Source: Pyropia yezoensis
Taxonomy: Eukaryota; Rhodophyta; Bangiophyceae; Bangiales; Bangiaceae
Assembly (NCBI GenBank): GCA_009829735.1
Contig: CM020619.1
Location: 13,693,777 to 13,757,776, forward strand
Length of the DNA: 64,000 nt
Reading direction: 5' to 3'
Made by a program: the position numbers and the translations under genes. Shown here piece by piece: positions 32,451 through 43,078 of this stretch. Each line of letters starts with the position of its first letter. Position 1 is the stretch's first letter. Below the pieces are notes generated by a model. It saw nothing but the letters and a program-made list of their open reading frames with translations, was not told where the DNA came from and ran no database searches.

Positions 32451-35400
32451 GCTTCACGCTCACCGACCCATGGGAGAGTGAAGGTCCTGACTCGACCTCG
32501 AGGGGTGAGACCTAGGGACAAGGCCCCTCCTCAGAAGCACGACCCGAGTCGGATTGTGTCAGTGCTGGTAGGGAGTAACTACCAGGTCGCAGCTCGACTC
32601 TGGCTGCAGGATGGATATGAGTTTACCTCTCGTGTCATAGTCGACACAGGCTCTGCTGCCTCTCTCATTAGGCAAGACTTATTGCCAGAGGGGACAGATG
32701 TGAGCCCCGCCGGCTCACCCGAGTGGCGTATGTTTGATGTCAATGGGGGACTCCTCCCCATTGTTGGGTCTATTGCATTGACTGTTTGCATTGGGTTCTA
32801 CCAGACGCAGGTGAACTTTGGAGTAGTCTCCAATATGTCAGTCCCCGTACTCCTGGGAACTGACTATCTGGACCTCCATGTCCCGGCCGTCTGTGGACCG
32901 GAAGGGATAATCCGAATGCGTAATGGAGAGACTGTCCCCATATTGCGTAAAGGGAGGACTGTTTCCCCTACGACTCATCAACCTAGGGAAAACTCTCCCA
33001 AGGGTGGAGGCTCTACGACCCATGTACGAGTATGTAAGGGTACGGTAGTCCCGCCCCGATCAAGGACCTTTGTGCGAGTACGCACACGGTTTCGAGGGAA
33101 TGGACTTGTTTCCCCCGTGGACCGAGTCTATTATACTCACCAAGTGCAAGTTGCTTGGGGCCCCATGACTTGTGGGGATGACCAAACCTGGTGGGTGGAG
33201 GTCCTCAACACGTCGGAGGAACCTCGACGACTCCCCGGAGGCATGAAGATTGCGTCGATCTCTACCTTTGAGGGGAATGTCGTTGCTGTGACTCAACAGC
33301 AATGGGAGGATATTGGAATGGCAGGCTCTGCCGACCAATCGAGTTCATCGACGGCTAAGTCGCCGACGGTACATCGGGAGAACATCCCGGAGTGTTTACA
33401 TGGACGACTGGATGAGTTAATCCAGAAGCATCACAAGTTGTGGAATGGTGACCTTGGGCTCATCAAGGCCACCGAACACAGAATCGTGTTGAAGCCAGGG
33501 GCTAGGCCAGTTCGCCTGAGTCCCTACCGTATGGGACCAGACTCACGGGAACTCACCCGAGAGCAGGTCCAACGGATGCAAGACATGGGTGTCATTGAGC
33601 CTTGCTCAAGTGAGTGGGCCAGTCCCATAGTCTTGGTGCCCAAGTCAGACGGCACGATGCGGTTCTGCATCGATTATCGTAAGCTAAACGAGCGGACGGT
33701 AAGGGATAGTTACCCCTTACCCCGTATGGACGATTGCCTTGACTCACTCGGTGAGGCACAGTACTTTTCCACGTTGGACTGCAACGCGGGGTACTGGCAG
33801 ATACCCATCCGCAAGGAGGACAGACACTTGACCACCTTCACGTGTCACTGTGGAGTTTATCAGTGTACACGGCTCCCTTTTGGGCTTTGCAATGCACCTG
33901 CGACTTTCCAGCGTGCTATTGACTTGATACTTGCCGGAGTCAAGTGGCAGATCGCCCTGGTGTATCTGGACGATATCATTGTGTTCTCCGGGACTGCCGA
34001 AGAACACTTGTCCCACTTGGACAGAGTGTTTACCCTGTTGGGTGAAGCAGGAGTAACACTCAAACCTACGAAGTGTCACCTCTTTAGTAATGAGGTGGAG
34101 TACCTCGGCCATATAGTCCGGCCAGGTCGCATTCTGGTCAATGAGAAGAACCTCATGGCCATCCGTCGGGCGAAGTTTCCCCAGACGCAGACACAACTCA
34201 GGAGCTTCCTGGGTATGTGTAACGTATACAGACGCTTTGTGGCGAACTATGCCAAAGTGTCTGCACCGTTGAACCACTTGGTAAGTTCCAAGATGCCCAA
34301 GCGCTTGGATGCTCCCAAACCCCCGGAGCAAGAAGCGTTTGATAGGTTGCGAGAGCTCCTCTGCAACCCACCGGTGTTAGCGATCCCGAGACCGGGGGCT
34401 CACTACATCGTTGATGTGGACGCAAGTTACGACCAACTCGGTTGTTGCTTACTCCAACAACAGCCTTCGGGGGAGTATTTACCCGTTGGCTATTTCAGTA
34501 AGGGACTCTCACCCGCCCAGAAGAACTATTCTGTGACGGAGGTAGAGGGTCTTGGCGTGGTATGGGCAGTCTCCATGCTACGGCCATACATCGAAGGAAG
34601 GAAGTTCCTCATTCGATGTGACCACAAGGCTTTGAAGTGGATACTCACCACTACAGCCTGTACGAATAACCGACTCAATCGATGGCGACTCTGCCTCGCT
34701 GAGTTCGATTATGATGTTGAATATCGGCCAGGCCCGAAGCATGCGGTTGCGGACGCGTTGTCTCGCATACCGACGGATGGGAAAGACACTTCCCCTATCC
34801 CTGAGGAACTCCCTCATGTGGCAGTGACCACTCGCTCCGGAACTGTCCTCGACCCGAGGATGCCTGGCAAGGCCAAATTATTACCCGTGTCTTTGGATGA
34901 GTTTGTCCAGGCACAGGAGAGCGACAAACTTTGTCGACGACTCAGGAAGGAGCTCGACCAGGCTCAACCGACTCGGTTCTTCCTGAATGACAACGGCATA
35001 CTCTGCCGTAAGGGATATACCCAGGGGGACAAGCAAGTCGTCGTCCCCAAGGAGTTACGCAAGAGTATCCTCCAACGGGAGCACTCCTCACCGTTGGGTG
35101 GACACCCAGGGTCTACGAGGATGTATCAGACCCTACGTAAGAAGTACTATTGGCCATCACTCGTGGCTGATGTGTACGGATATGTAGCCGCATGCGCGAC
35201 TTGCGCAAAGAATAGACTCATGGAGTCCCGGCAGACTTCTTCCATGAGACTCTTTCCTGCAACAGAGCCGTTTGCAGCGATAGCAGTGGACTTACTCGGT
35301 CCACTACCACGAACACCTGAAGGATATGAGTACCTTCTGGTGATGTGTGATCGCTTCACTAAGCTCACACGGGTATCCCCACTCAAGGATATCACAGCCG

Positions 35401-36428
35401 TGGACGTTCTGAGTGAGTTACTCGACGTCTGGGTTGCCAGTTATGGCATCCCCGACTCTATCCTTTCGGATAACGGACCACAGTTTGCGTCCGTCCTGTA
35501 TCAGGGAGTCATGAAGATGTTGGGGGTGCAGACGAACTTCGCCACCCCTTACCATCCCCAGACTAATGGGCAGGTGGAACGATTCAACAGGACTCTAGTG
35601 CGCCAGTTGCGTCACTATGTCCATGACCATGTAGTCACATGGGCTCGTTATGCGTCACTACTCGTGACAGCATACAACTCCCAGGTACACAGTAGTACGG
35701 GAGAGGCACCGTTTGCCTTCGTCTGCCCCCGACGACTTCCGTCAGTAGCTGTGGAGCGTCTCACCCAGACTGAGGGTGAGACTTCGACTCAAACACCGAG
35801 TCAGGCGAAAGCCTCCCTACTCCAGAGACTGGAGGAGATGATACCCCTTGTCCGGGCTACTATGGAGAAGGCCCAAGCCCGTTACAAGAGGTACTTCGAT
35901 GTCCGAGTCAGACATCGTCGCGATCCGCTCCGAGTTGGAGATTGGATTTATGTTAACTCCCACGACAATAAGGGAGGGAAATTGGTCTTCAAGACTCTGG
36001 GACCATATCACATCCTTAAAACGGATGGACGTCGGTTAACCATCGAGAGTGATGATGGTATCCGGACAATAAATGGGAATCACGCGACTCGCGCACCCGA
36101 ACCCCCAGAGGGAGATCCCGCTTGGGAAAGGGCTTTGCAAGCATGGAAAGTCCCATCCTTGCCGACCTCTTCCAATAAGCCATTGGAGGCGGTGTTCGAC
36201 AAGTTTGTCGGGCACGGATATGATGAGTCGGGGCGACTCATGCTCCGAGTCAGGTGGTTCGGGTATGGACCAACTTCCGACACATGGGAGTTTGTAGAGG
36301 ACCTACCAGTAGAAAAGGTCCGTAGATACTGCCAGACTGTGGGCATATCTATACGCCGACGTAGCACTCGTACGTCGGGGGATGAAGTCCCTGCTCCAAG
36401 TCAGAGCAGAGCGGCAAGCCAACCATGA
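32439..36428 (+). CDS. pol: Pol polyprotein of element C (PR-RT-RH-IN-chromodomain)
   Basis: 1,329 aa from the first ATG; as a Gag-Pol fusion it would begin at the slip site, 15 codons earlier. It contains the aspartic protease (VDTGSAAS, D69), RT with YLDD at 509-512 and RNase H (YRPGPKHAVADALSR). The integrase has an HHCC module (HSSPLGGHPG...CATCAKNR) and catalytic D951, D1011 and E1047 (spacing 59 and 35). The integrase C-terminal domain is followed by a chromodomain at about 1251-1299 (VFDKFVGHGYDES...VRWFGY...DTWEFVEDLP). There are no stops or shifts. It makes cDNA and inserts it; the chromodomain is expected to steer insertion towards modified chromatin, as known for chromoviruses. Confidence 0.96.
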   Translation: MKRVASRSPTHGRVKVLTRPRGVRPRDKAPPQKHDPSRIVSVLVGSNYQVAARLWLQDGYEFTSRVIVDTGSAASLIRQDLLPEGTDVSPAGSPEWRMFDVNGGLLPIVGSIALTVCIGFYQTQVNFGVVSNMSVPVLLGTDYLDLHVPAVCGPEGIIRMRNGETVPILRKGRTVSPTTHQPRENSPKGGGSTTHVRVCKGTVVPPRSRTFVRVRTRFRGNGLVSPVDRVYYTHQVQVAWGPMTCGDDQTWWVEVLNTSEEPRRLPGGMKIASISTFEGNVVAVTQQQWEDIGMAGSADQSSSSTAKSPTVHRENIPECLHGRLDELIQKHHKLWNGDLGLIKATEHRIVLKPGARPVRLSPYRMGPDSRELTREQVQRMQDMGVIEPCSSEWASPIVLVPKSDGTMRFCIDYRKLNERTVRDSYPLPRMDDCLDSLGEAQYFSTLDCNAGYWQIPIRKEDRHLTTFTCHCGVYQCTRLPFGLCNAPATFQRAIDLILAGVKWQIALVYLDDIIVFSGTAEEHLSHLDRVFTLLGEAGVTLKPTKCHLFSNEVEYLGHIVRPGRILVNEKNLMAIRRAKFPQTQTQLRSFLGMCNVYRRFVANYAKVSAPLNHLVSSKMPKRLDAPKPPEQEAFDRLRELLCNPPVLAIPRPGAHYIVDVDASYDQLGCCLLQQQPSGEYLPVGYFSKGLSPAQKNYSVTEVEGLGVVWAVSMLRPYIEGRKFLIRCDHKALKWILTTTACTNNRLNRWRLCLAEFDYDVEYRPGPKHAVADALSRIPTDGKDTSPIPEELPHVAVTTRSGTVLDPRMPGKAKLLPVSLDEFVQAQESDKLCRRLRKELDQAQPTRFFLNDNGILCRKGYTQGDKQVVVPKELRKSILQREHSSPLGGHPGSTRMYQTLRKKYYWPSLVADVYGYVAACATCAKNRLMESRQTSSMRLFPATEPFAAIAVDLLGPLPRTPEGYEYLLVMCDRFTKLTRVSPLKDITAVDVLSELLDVWVASYGIPDSILSDNGPQFASVLYQGVMKMLGVQTNFATPYHPQTNGQVERFNRTLVRQLRHYVHDHVVTWARYASLLVTAYNSQVHSSTGEAPFAFVCPRRLPSVAVERLTQTEGETSTQTPSQAKASLLQRLEEMIPLVRATMEKAQARYKRYFDVRVRHRRDPLRVGDWIYVNSHDNKGGKLVFKTLGPYHILKTDGRRLTIESDDGIRTINGNHATRAPEPPEGDPAWERALQAWKVPSLPTSSNKPLEAVFDKFVGHGYDESGRLMLRVRWFGYGPTSDTWEFVEDLPVEKVRRYCQTVGISIRRRSTRTSGDEVPAPSQSRAASQP

Positions 36429-36556
36429 GTACAAACACATACCATGGTTCTTCAAAGATTCTCTACTAACAAAGCCGACTATGGCACAATACAAAACGAG
36501 AAGAATACCCACCACTCTTCTCACCAAGGAAAGAACAAGTCGTTCGACCGCTGACT

Positions 36557-38257
36557 CTAGCGTTCCATATGGCCACCCCCACCACTATAGGGACCGCCCG
36601 ACCACGAACCCCCAGGGTCGTAGGCCGGTAGCGGAGGGGCGTAACCCACTCGGGAGGGCCCCGGAGTGGAAGCACTGGGAGGGGCCCGCCGACTCGCGGA
36701 CCCATCCCCGTCGTAAGATAGATGTCCGGAGGTACTCCCTCCGTGACGCGGAAGCTGCTGCTGAGTCGACAGCAGCCGTTGGACAAACTCGTGTCCAACC
36801 GCGAGGCGAGTGACCTCAGCTGCCAATGACTGTCGCGCCGTGGCTGAGTCGCCCGACGCGAGGAAGTGACTGACACGCCGGGTGACCCAAGCCAACGTGT
36901 CAAGGGAGGCCACGAGTGAGGCCTCCACCGTGGCGTCATACATGATGGCTCCCAAGTTGGGAAGCATCTCGCCAACGCCACGCGCAATCGGCATGGGTAC
37001 CGGAGTTCGGACCCGTAGCGAACCCAACGCCACGTCGGGGAAGGGCTCGAGGAACTGGAAGGGTGGAGCCTGAGTCGGCTCCACACCCCCCGAGGTCGGA
37101 GTCGCGACCCGCGGGGAAGTCGTCGGCACAGCTCGCCCGCGGCTTCGAGGGGCTCCTCGATGAGCACCACGACGAGTCGTCGCCGATGATGTCGCCCACC
37201 CAGAGCCAGGGGGCGACGTAGAGGGAGTAACCCCCTCTGCGTAGGGAAGGGAAGAGTCCCCCAACCCCTCACGCAAGAACAGCTGTCCCTGCACCAGAGT
37301 ATGGGTGACATGGACGAACTCCCGGGGTGGCTCACTCTCCAACCCCGGCTCTGGACGCTTGTTGCGGCGGAGGAAGGGTTCCAGCTGCGCCCAATCGAGT
37401 CGATTGTGCAGGGTGACCATACCCTTAAGGAGGAACGGAGCCAGGTCCCCCGCGCCCAAGGCTAACCAGTGGAAGCCAAGGGTTTCCATACCCTCCACCA
37501 GAGCCGGTGGGAGGTGCCACAGGTAACCCCGATGGACTACATCGGAGTACCAGCCCCGAGCCACCACGACCACCCAGTGCGTGGCGAGGTAGGCGAAGAC
37601 CCGGTTACCCTCCGAGCTGGAGCGTAGCACGGAGCCAAAGTAGGCAACGAGGAGGGGGATCCGAGCCGGAAACCCACAAGGTACCTCCACTGTCTCCCAC
37701 CACCCTGGGAGAAAAGGGTACTGGTGCTCACGCTCCTCCAGAGGTACGTGGGTGAACTCCACCCGCGACCCGTGGATGAGGAAGCCCGAGGAGCCCCGGA
37801 GTCGGAACTCCTCTCGCACCACGCCGTGTTGGGCGTGGGCGTCCTCTCCGCCCAGGTAGGGACGGGGAAGGGCACACCACTCGGAAGACACAACCCCGCC
37901 AACGAGGACAAAGGGGGGGGACACGACCCACGCCCCCACCGACAACGAAGAAGCCCGACACAAGGGGCAGCGCGGGGAAGACACAACCCCGCCAACGAGG
38001 ACAAAGGGGGGGGAACACAACCCACGCCCCCACCGACAACGAAGACGCCCGACACAGGGGCGGAAGGGGGAAGACACCACCCCAACCAACGACACCAACC
38101 GCACGGCGGGAAGAGACAGACCCGCCGACGCGAGGGAGCAGCGGCGGGAAGGCACACACCCGCCCGCACACACGAAGGTGAGAGAAGACCCCGCACCGGC
38201 GGCCGAGTCCCACCGCCGGCGACCGAGTGCAACACCCCCAACTCGGGGTGCGCACAC
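36557..38257 (-). CDS. Antisense accessory ORF (aORF) of element C
   Basis: The frame is open from 38257 to 36557 on the strand opposite to pol; stops of pol and aORF are about 130 bp apart. The part from about 37864 (RPYLGGEDAHAQHGV) to the end, some 435 residues, is homologous to the element B aORF (conserved WW..VEVP.GFPA, YLWHLP, FLREGLG). The upstream ~130 codons are translation of the 93-bp minisatellite and contain no ATG, so the true start is unclear; a spliced leader exon or an N-terminal replacement is possible. The middle region is Trp/Leu-rich and probably helical. The C-terminus is Gly/Ser/Pro-rich and lacks the Arg-Ser tail of B. No known domain seen. Its coding nature is inferred from conservation between two diverged elements. 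Confidence 0.75.
   Translation of the reverse strand: MCAPRVGGVALGRRRWDSAAGAGSSLTFVCAGGCVPSRRCSLASAGLSLPAVRLVSLVGVVSSPFRPCVGRLRCRWGRGLCSPPFVLVGGVVSSPRCPLCRASSLSVGAWVVSPPFVLVGGVVSSEWCALPRPYLGGEDAHAQHGVVREEFRLRGSSGFLIHGSRVEFTHVPLEEREHQYPFLPGWWETVEVPCGFPARIPLLVAYFGSVLRSSSEGNRVFAYLATHWVVVVARGWYSDVVHRGYLWHLPPALVEGMETLGFHWLALGAGDLAPFLLKGMVTLHNRLDWAQLEPFLRRNKRPEPGLESEPPREFVHVTHTLVQGQLFLREGLGDSSLPYAEGVTPSTSPPGSGWATSSATTRRGAHRGAPRSRGRAVPTTSPRVATPTSGGVEPTQAPPFQFLEPFPDVALGSLRVRTPVPMPIARGVGEMLPNLGAIMYDATVEASLVASLDTLAWVTRRVSHFLASGDSATARQSLAAEVTRLAVGHEFVQRLLSTQQQLPRHGGSTSGHLSYDGDGSASRRAPPSASTPGPSRVGYAPPLPAYDPGGSWSGGPYSGGGGHMER
37883..38170. repeat. 93-bp minisatellite in element C
   Basis: Units starting GGAAGACAC at about 37883, 37976 and 38069 give a 93-bp period (31 codons), with a partial diverged copy from about 38108. 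The period keeps the minus-strand frame open. The array sits at the 5' end of the aORF homology, the same structural place as the 36-bp array beside element A. Confidence 0.85.
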
Positions 38258-38794
38258 CCCTCAACCCTGACTAGAAAGGGGGGGAAGGAGTGAGGAACAC
38301 CCCGCAGAGAGCCAGCTGGGGGTGGATCGAGCTGAAGGGGGGGACACAACCCGACCCCCCGAGAGCAACCGTACCCCAACTGAAGGGGCAGGTGCAGGTC
38401 GACGTTCCGAGTGAGAACGTCGACGCCCTACTCCTCCAGTTGAGGGGCAGGGGGTGTGGCGGAGGTACGCCGACACCCAGATTAGGGGGCTCACCCACAC
38501 GTGAGTCCACCCGTGGAGCACCCTGACCAGGTGGGGGACGACTTTCCCCCACACCTGTTTCGCGTGGAGGGGGCTCCTCTACCCAGTGTCAGGGCAGAGA
38601 GCGCACCCCACGGAGAGGGACTGCCTCTCCCGGAGGGCCCCGCCGGACGCGAGTGCAACCCCGGCGTAACCCTGGTGCACGCTAGACGCCAGCGATGCAC
38701 CGTACTTTGCATCTCAACTCGGGAATTGCATCCTCCTCTCCCGGTCACTGCGACTCGCCGCTGATTGGACGTCCACCGGGACGGCTGGACTTTT

Positions 38795-38807
38795 GAGAAG
38801 GGGGAAA
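38795..38807 (+). other. Polypurine tract of element C
   Basis: GAGAAGGGGGAAA directly against the TGTGGG start of the 3' LTR. Confidence 0.9.
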
Positions 38808-39346
38808 TGTGGGAGATTGGGCCGGAATTCGGTACCAATACTTTGAAGATTCGGGTCAAGTGGACCTGACCGGAAGTCGAAATTCACCCGACCCACGATG
38901 GTGAAACTTCTGACTTCTGGACGGAAATTCGACTAGGACTTCCGACATACTAGAGCAGGGTAATGCTGCTGGTATTTGTTTCTTGGGATTTTTGCACGGG
39001 AGCCAGACGGATTTCTACGCTTTGAGTTCTTTGCATGTGGAGTGATATGATTGGTTTGTTTGAGGGTTCATTTTCTGAGTGTTTTGAGGGGTTGCGTGAG
39101 CGTGTGAGGAGGGTTGATAAGGAGGGACAGCAAGGCGGGGAGGGCCCACCTTGGCTGGCCAAGCAAGAAAACACCGTCTGGCTCCGACACATCTTGTTCG
39201 TGCCTTGGTGAGTGGACCCGCTCACCACACGCAAGTTCCGTGTTCGGCTGTGTGGAGGTGCTTGCTTCCGGTGTCCCAAGTTGGGATATCGGCAATACTC
39301 CTCTTCCTTCCCTGACTCGGGGTTGGTGCTTGGGAGTACTGCTACA
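38808..39346 (+). repeat. 3' LTR of element C (539 bp)
   Basis: Same length and, by eye, same sequence as 29781-30319. Followed by the ATCCC duplication. Confidence 0.97.
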
Positions 39347-39739
39347 ATCCCGATAGCATTACGATAGTCCAACGACTCAGGGGCATACACGTATGCACAC
39401 GTGGCGTTCTAGAATGAACCGTTTGAGACCGATAGTCGACCTTGGTGGCGGTGCCCTAAAAAATCCCCTCTTTTTCCATCCATGCTGGTTTGTCTTCTGA
39501 GCGATCACCGGTCAGGAAAGTTGCTACCGTATACTACCGACACGTGGCGATCTGGAGTCAATGAGGTACAAAAGCACCCCAGGTGCTGGCAAGTCCTGGC
39601 ATCTCGCCGACGACTGGTCATACCGTCCCATGTGGCCGTCCATCACCAACCCTGTCTCACCATCGTGCTCCATCGCCGTGTTCCGCGTCCTGTCCGTCCC
39701 CCCTCTTCACTTCCACCGCAGACTACCATGCCTCCCCGG

Positions 39740-41470
39740 CCCCTCCACCCCCCGCGCGGGAAGTGCGCCGTGCGAAGCTTTCTCCCGGTGTCTGTCTGCG
39801 ACGGTAAGAAGGTCTTGTTGTGCTTTGCGGACGCCTGTTCGCACAGCATCAGTGGCAACATCTCAAGGGCTGAGGCACACTTGCGTCGGTGTGAGAAGGC
39901 TGCAACGTAGATGCCGGTTATGCTTTCGAGGGTTGGGGAGTCTCAGAGAGGTCCGAGTTGATCTGTGGGGAGCTCATCCGTTGCGAGTGATCGCCTCTCG
40001 CCTTCCCCGGGGAGATAGATGGCGGCAGCAGTGTGCGCAGCTGTGTGTGCAGCTCATGTTTGAGGACAACCTCCCTTTGTCTACTTCCGCCGCTGAGAAG
40101 TGGCGTCGGTCTTTCTGGCTCGTGTCCGGGGGACGGCTTGATGGGCCAAGCGACCGCTGCCGAAGGGATGGACCTGCCATCGATGCATCTGACCTGAGTG
40201 TGCGTCAGCTCGTGCTGGAGAAGGTGTGCCAGAGTGACTGCGTTTGTATTACGATTGATGTGTTGACAGACGTGAACGCCAAGGGGGTCTACAATTTCAT
40301 GAGTTGTACCCCTACTTCTCTTCTGCTCGGTTTTTTTCGAATGGCCTTGCTGGTGTGCTCCTCCGAAAACTGGTTGGCAGCTCTAAAAGCCGTGCTATCC
40401 CTATATCTCCTCCCCACAGACATGGCAGGGGTGGTGTGAACACCCACGACTTAGAGCCCACGTCTGCGGGCTTCGGGAGAGCGGCGCCTTTGGGCAGTGT
40501 ACATCGACAACGCCTCTGTTACAGTATCCATGCGAAAAAAGGCCGAGGTACAAGGGCTCGTACTATTCTCCTATGGATGCTTCGATTACGCCGTGAACCT
40601 CATCGGTAAGGATTTCTGTCAACGGCCCATTTTTGTGTCTGCCTTGCGTGGAGTTGTGGAGATTGCTCTCCACTTCCACCGTTACACTGGCGCGCGCGCC
40701 GCTTTTCAGAGTGATTGTGCGACGCACGCCGCTGCTGATCCCCGGGTTGGACAGCTTGTTATTTTTAGTGCAGCTGGTGGGTCGATCACAGCAGCACCGT
40801 GCGCTCTCTTCTGGTCAACCTGCCTGTCCTTCGTCGAGTCCTCTTGAGGAGCTCCTCTGAACAGAACGGCTTTTCTGTGCCGCCCGCGGTGGCCGCCACC
40901 ATCACTGATGGCGAGGTGGAGGCCACCGTGAAGTCATTATCGCCCTTTCTCAACTTGCTGTTCCGTTCTTCTGCGTCGCTGGAGACCTACGCATCCCCTC
41001 TGTCGTCCGTGATTCGTCTTTTCGCCGGATTTTGTATTGTGCTTCGGGGTAATACTTTCCCTCTCCTCGATGACACTCGCTCTGTTTTTTCCGGCTTCTT
41101 TTCTTCTCGATTGTCGTTGTACTCCCACCCCGTTGTGGTTTGGGCCTTTACTTGGACCCGATTTTTGTGCCCTCCAGGCAGTGTGATGGGACGGCGTTGT
41201 GGGGGACGGAGACGATGTGGACAGCACTGGCCCGCGCCGTGGCTTTTCTGTATTCCGGGGAGGCGGAGCTGGGTTGCAGCTCACACGCGAGCTGGGCGGC
41301 TTTCTGCGCTTCGCGGATGGCGGGGTCGCGGAGACGCCTGCGGTTCACCTGCACCCGGCCATCTGGTGGCACTTTCATTGAGACGAGTGGTGAACTCTGC
41401 AGTTCGTTTCTAAATCGGCTTCTGAGCCTGCTCTGCTCGTCGGGGGTCTCCGAGTGGGCCTTTCACCCAT
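39740..41470 (+). pseudogene. hAT-like transposase relic (BED finger and DUF659-type region)
   Basis: Three blocks in different frames resemble hAT transposases. At about 39760-39907 there is a BED-type finger with C...C...HSISGNISRAEAHLRRC. At about 40020-40340 a region has the DUF659-like order ending CITIDVLTDVNAKGVYNFMSC. At about 40494-40720 YIDNASVTVSMRKK is followed by GCFDYAVNLIGKDF, where hAT proteins have D-N-A and a CAAH-type motif. A further Trp-containing stretch follows to about 41470. Frames are interrupted by stops and shifts, and I found no terminal inverted repeats or 8-bp duplication. It may contain short introns, but decay is more likely. Identification rests on motif order only. 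Confidence 0.5.
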
Positions 41471-42296
41471 AGAGCTCTTTGCTCTCGCGCACCCGCAACC
41501 GTACGATGGACTCACAGGTCGACAGGACGTGGAGCATCTACGTCAAATCCCGGCAGCCGAAGCGTGCGGACGTCTAGCGTGAGCACACAAAATACGCGTA
41601 GGCGCGTTACGTTGTTGAGATGGTCAGCGCCGGGAACCCTGGGCCACCGGCCGGTGCAGAGTGGTCCTGCAGGTGGGGGCGCAGGACCCGCCGGCGTTCC
41701 CGGGCCAGCAGCGGCAGGGGTGCCTCCGGGTAAGGGGGCAGCGGAGGTGGACGTAAGAGCGGTGGCGGCCGCTGCTGACGCAGATTCAAACTCCGGCGTG
41801 GACTCCAGCAGCAATGACGGAGCTGAGAGCGAAAAGGACGAAGAAGCAATATCGGAGCAGGTCGACTCGCCATTCGTCAACTGACGCTGACGCGAAATTC
41901 GACACCTATCAGTTACAAAGCGGGTCGAGCTACGAAAGACATTCAAGAGAGTCAAGAAAGCAGGGTTGTCAGACTGATAAGCCGTCTGAAAAACATTGGA
42001 TGTGCACTGGGAGGTCTCTGCACCGAGAGTGATGTGTGGGAGCGAAAAACAGCGGACATGCAGAGCGAGTCGGCGGGGCAGGAGAGGAACGGTGGTGCCT
42101 GCTGTTGATCCCGCCTTGCGCCCCCTCGTCCGCCGCCGATGCGGGTTGACGGCGGCGGGTCTGACTCTAGACAGCTGGCCTCGAACGTTTCGGGGCTGGG
42201 TCGAAGCGCCGGCAAGGGGGGGAGGACTATTGGGAGCCAGCCCAATCCTCATTAGAGAGTTTTTGCAACCCGTTCGCGAGATCAAATGGGGAAGCG
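41471..42296. other. Intergenic, no gene recognised
   Basis: A plus frame ending at 41884 encodes an Ala/Gly-rich then acidic Ser/Glu-rich stretch that could be the tail of the transposase relic. Nothing else is recognisable. Confidence 0.35.
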
Positions 42297-43078
42297 TGGC
42301 GCAACACGTATGCCACTTAGTGCCAAGTGGCGTCAAGATCCCACGATTGCGTTACCATTTATTGGTATATGGGCCCTCCCCATGTCGACATCGGGGGATC
42401 GATACGCTAAACGTGTCATAAAACGCGTCACAAGCCCCCCCTCGGATGCCGTCGCAGGGGGGGTGGGGCCCCCTTTCCCGTCCACGGACTCTATTACCCA
42501 TGATGACAGACAACCTTTCGTCACCACCTGACAATTACGGAAGGGGAAGAAGGCGGAGGTGGAACACCAGTGGCTGGGTGGACTGCTACCGCTTGTTGAT
42601 GGAGAGGGTGTGAACAACCGAATGAGCACGTTGACCGGCGGGCGGCCGGGATGCAGCCAGACAGACGATAGAGCCCGTCTCCCTGGCCAGTAGGTGCCAC
42701 CCTTTGGCGCAGACGCGGGGGGGGGAGGTCGGATGCGTGAGAGAAGACTTCAGCTTATTGTTGTCCTAGTTCCTTCGATTCCCCTTGTCTTTCCTCTCCT
42801 GCCCATTTACTGAGGTCACCCCCTTCCGACTGTCGTCCCCTCCCCCCAGGTGGCGCCTCACTTTTTCTGTCTCCACCCCTCCTAGGTGCTCCATCCCAGC
42901 GGAAGTCAACTGGCGGTACCGTGGGCGGTCCCTGGTCGGCACTTGATGCGGGAGAGTGGTTCAGGGTGCGCTTCGGGGGGAGTCGGGTGGTCTTCAAGCC
43001 CGATCTCACGAAGTCGACGGTGTGCAAAAACTCACCATCCAGCTCACCGTTGCAATTGATTTATCGTGCGCTCTTCCC
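42297..43078 (-). repeat. 782-bp inverted repeat, right copy (probable LTR)
   Basis: Reverse complement of 27165-27946, near-identical over the whole length. The outer flank on the high side reads CGTGGGAAGAGCGC on minus, giving a TGGG start. Confidence 0.75.

Larger units (their letters stand above)
29781..39346 (+). mobile_element. Element C: complete, apparently intact chromovirus
   Basis: A 9,566-bp element with two 539-bp LTRs (29781-30319, 38808-39346) in which I see no difference, and a perfect 5-bp target duplication ATCCC (29776-29780, 39347-39351). Internal order is PBS, gag (30637-32400), -1 frameshift signal, pol (to 36428), a convergent antisense ORF on minus (to 36557), a 93-bp minisatellite, a polypurine tract (38795-38807) and the 3' LTR. 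Gag and pol are uninterrupted. Identical LTRs imply a very recent insertion, and the element may still be competent. Confidence 0.96.

Noticed and set aside
37883..38170. CRISPR-like array
   Set aside because: The 93-bp units are contiguous with no unique spacers, and the genome is eukaryotic. It is a minisatellite.
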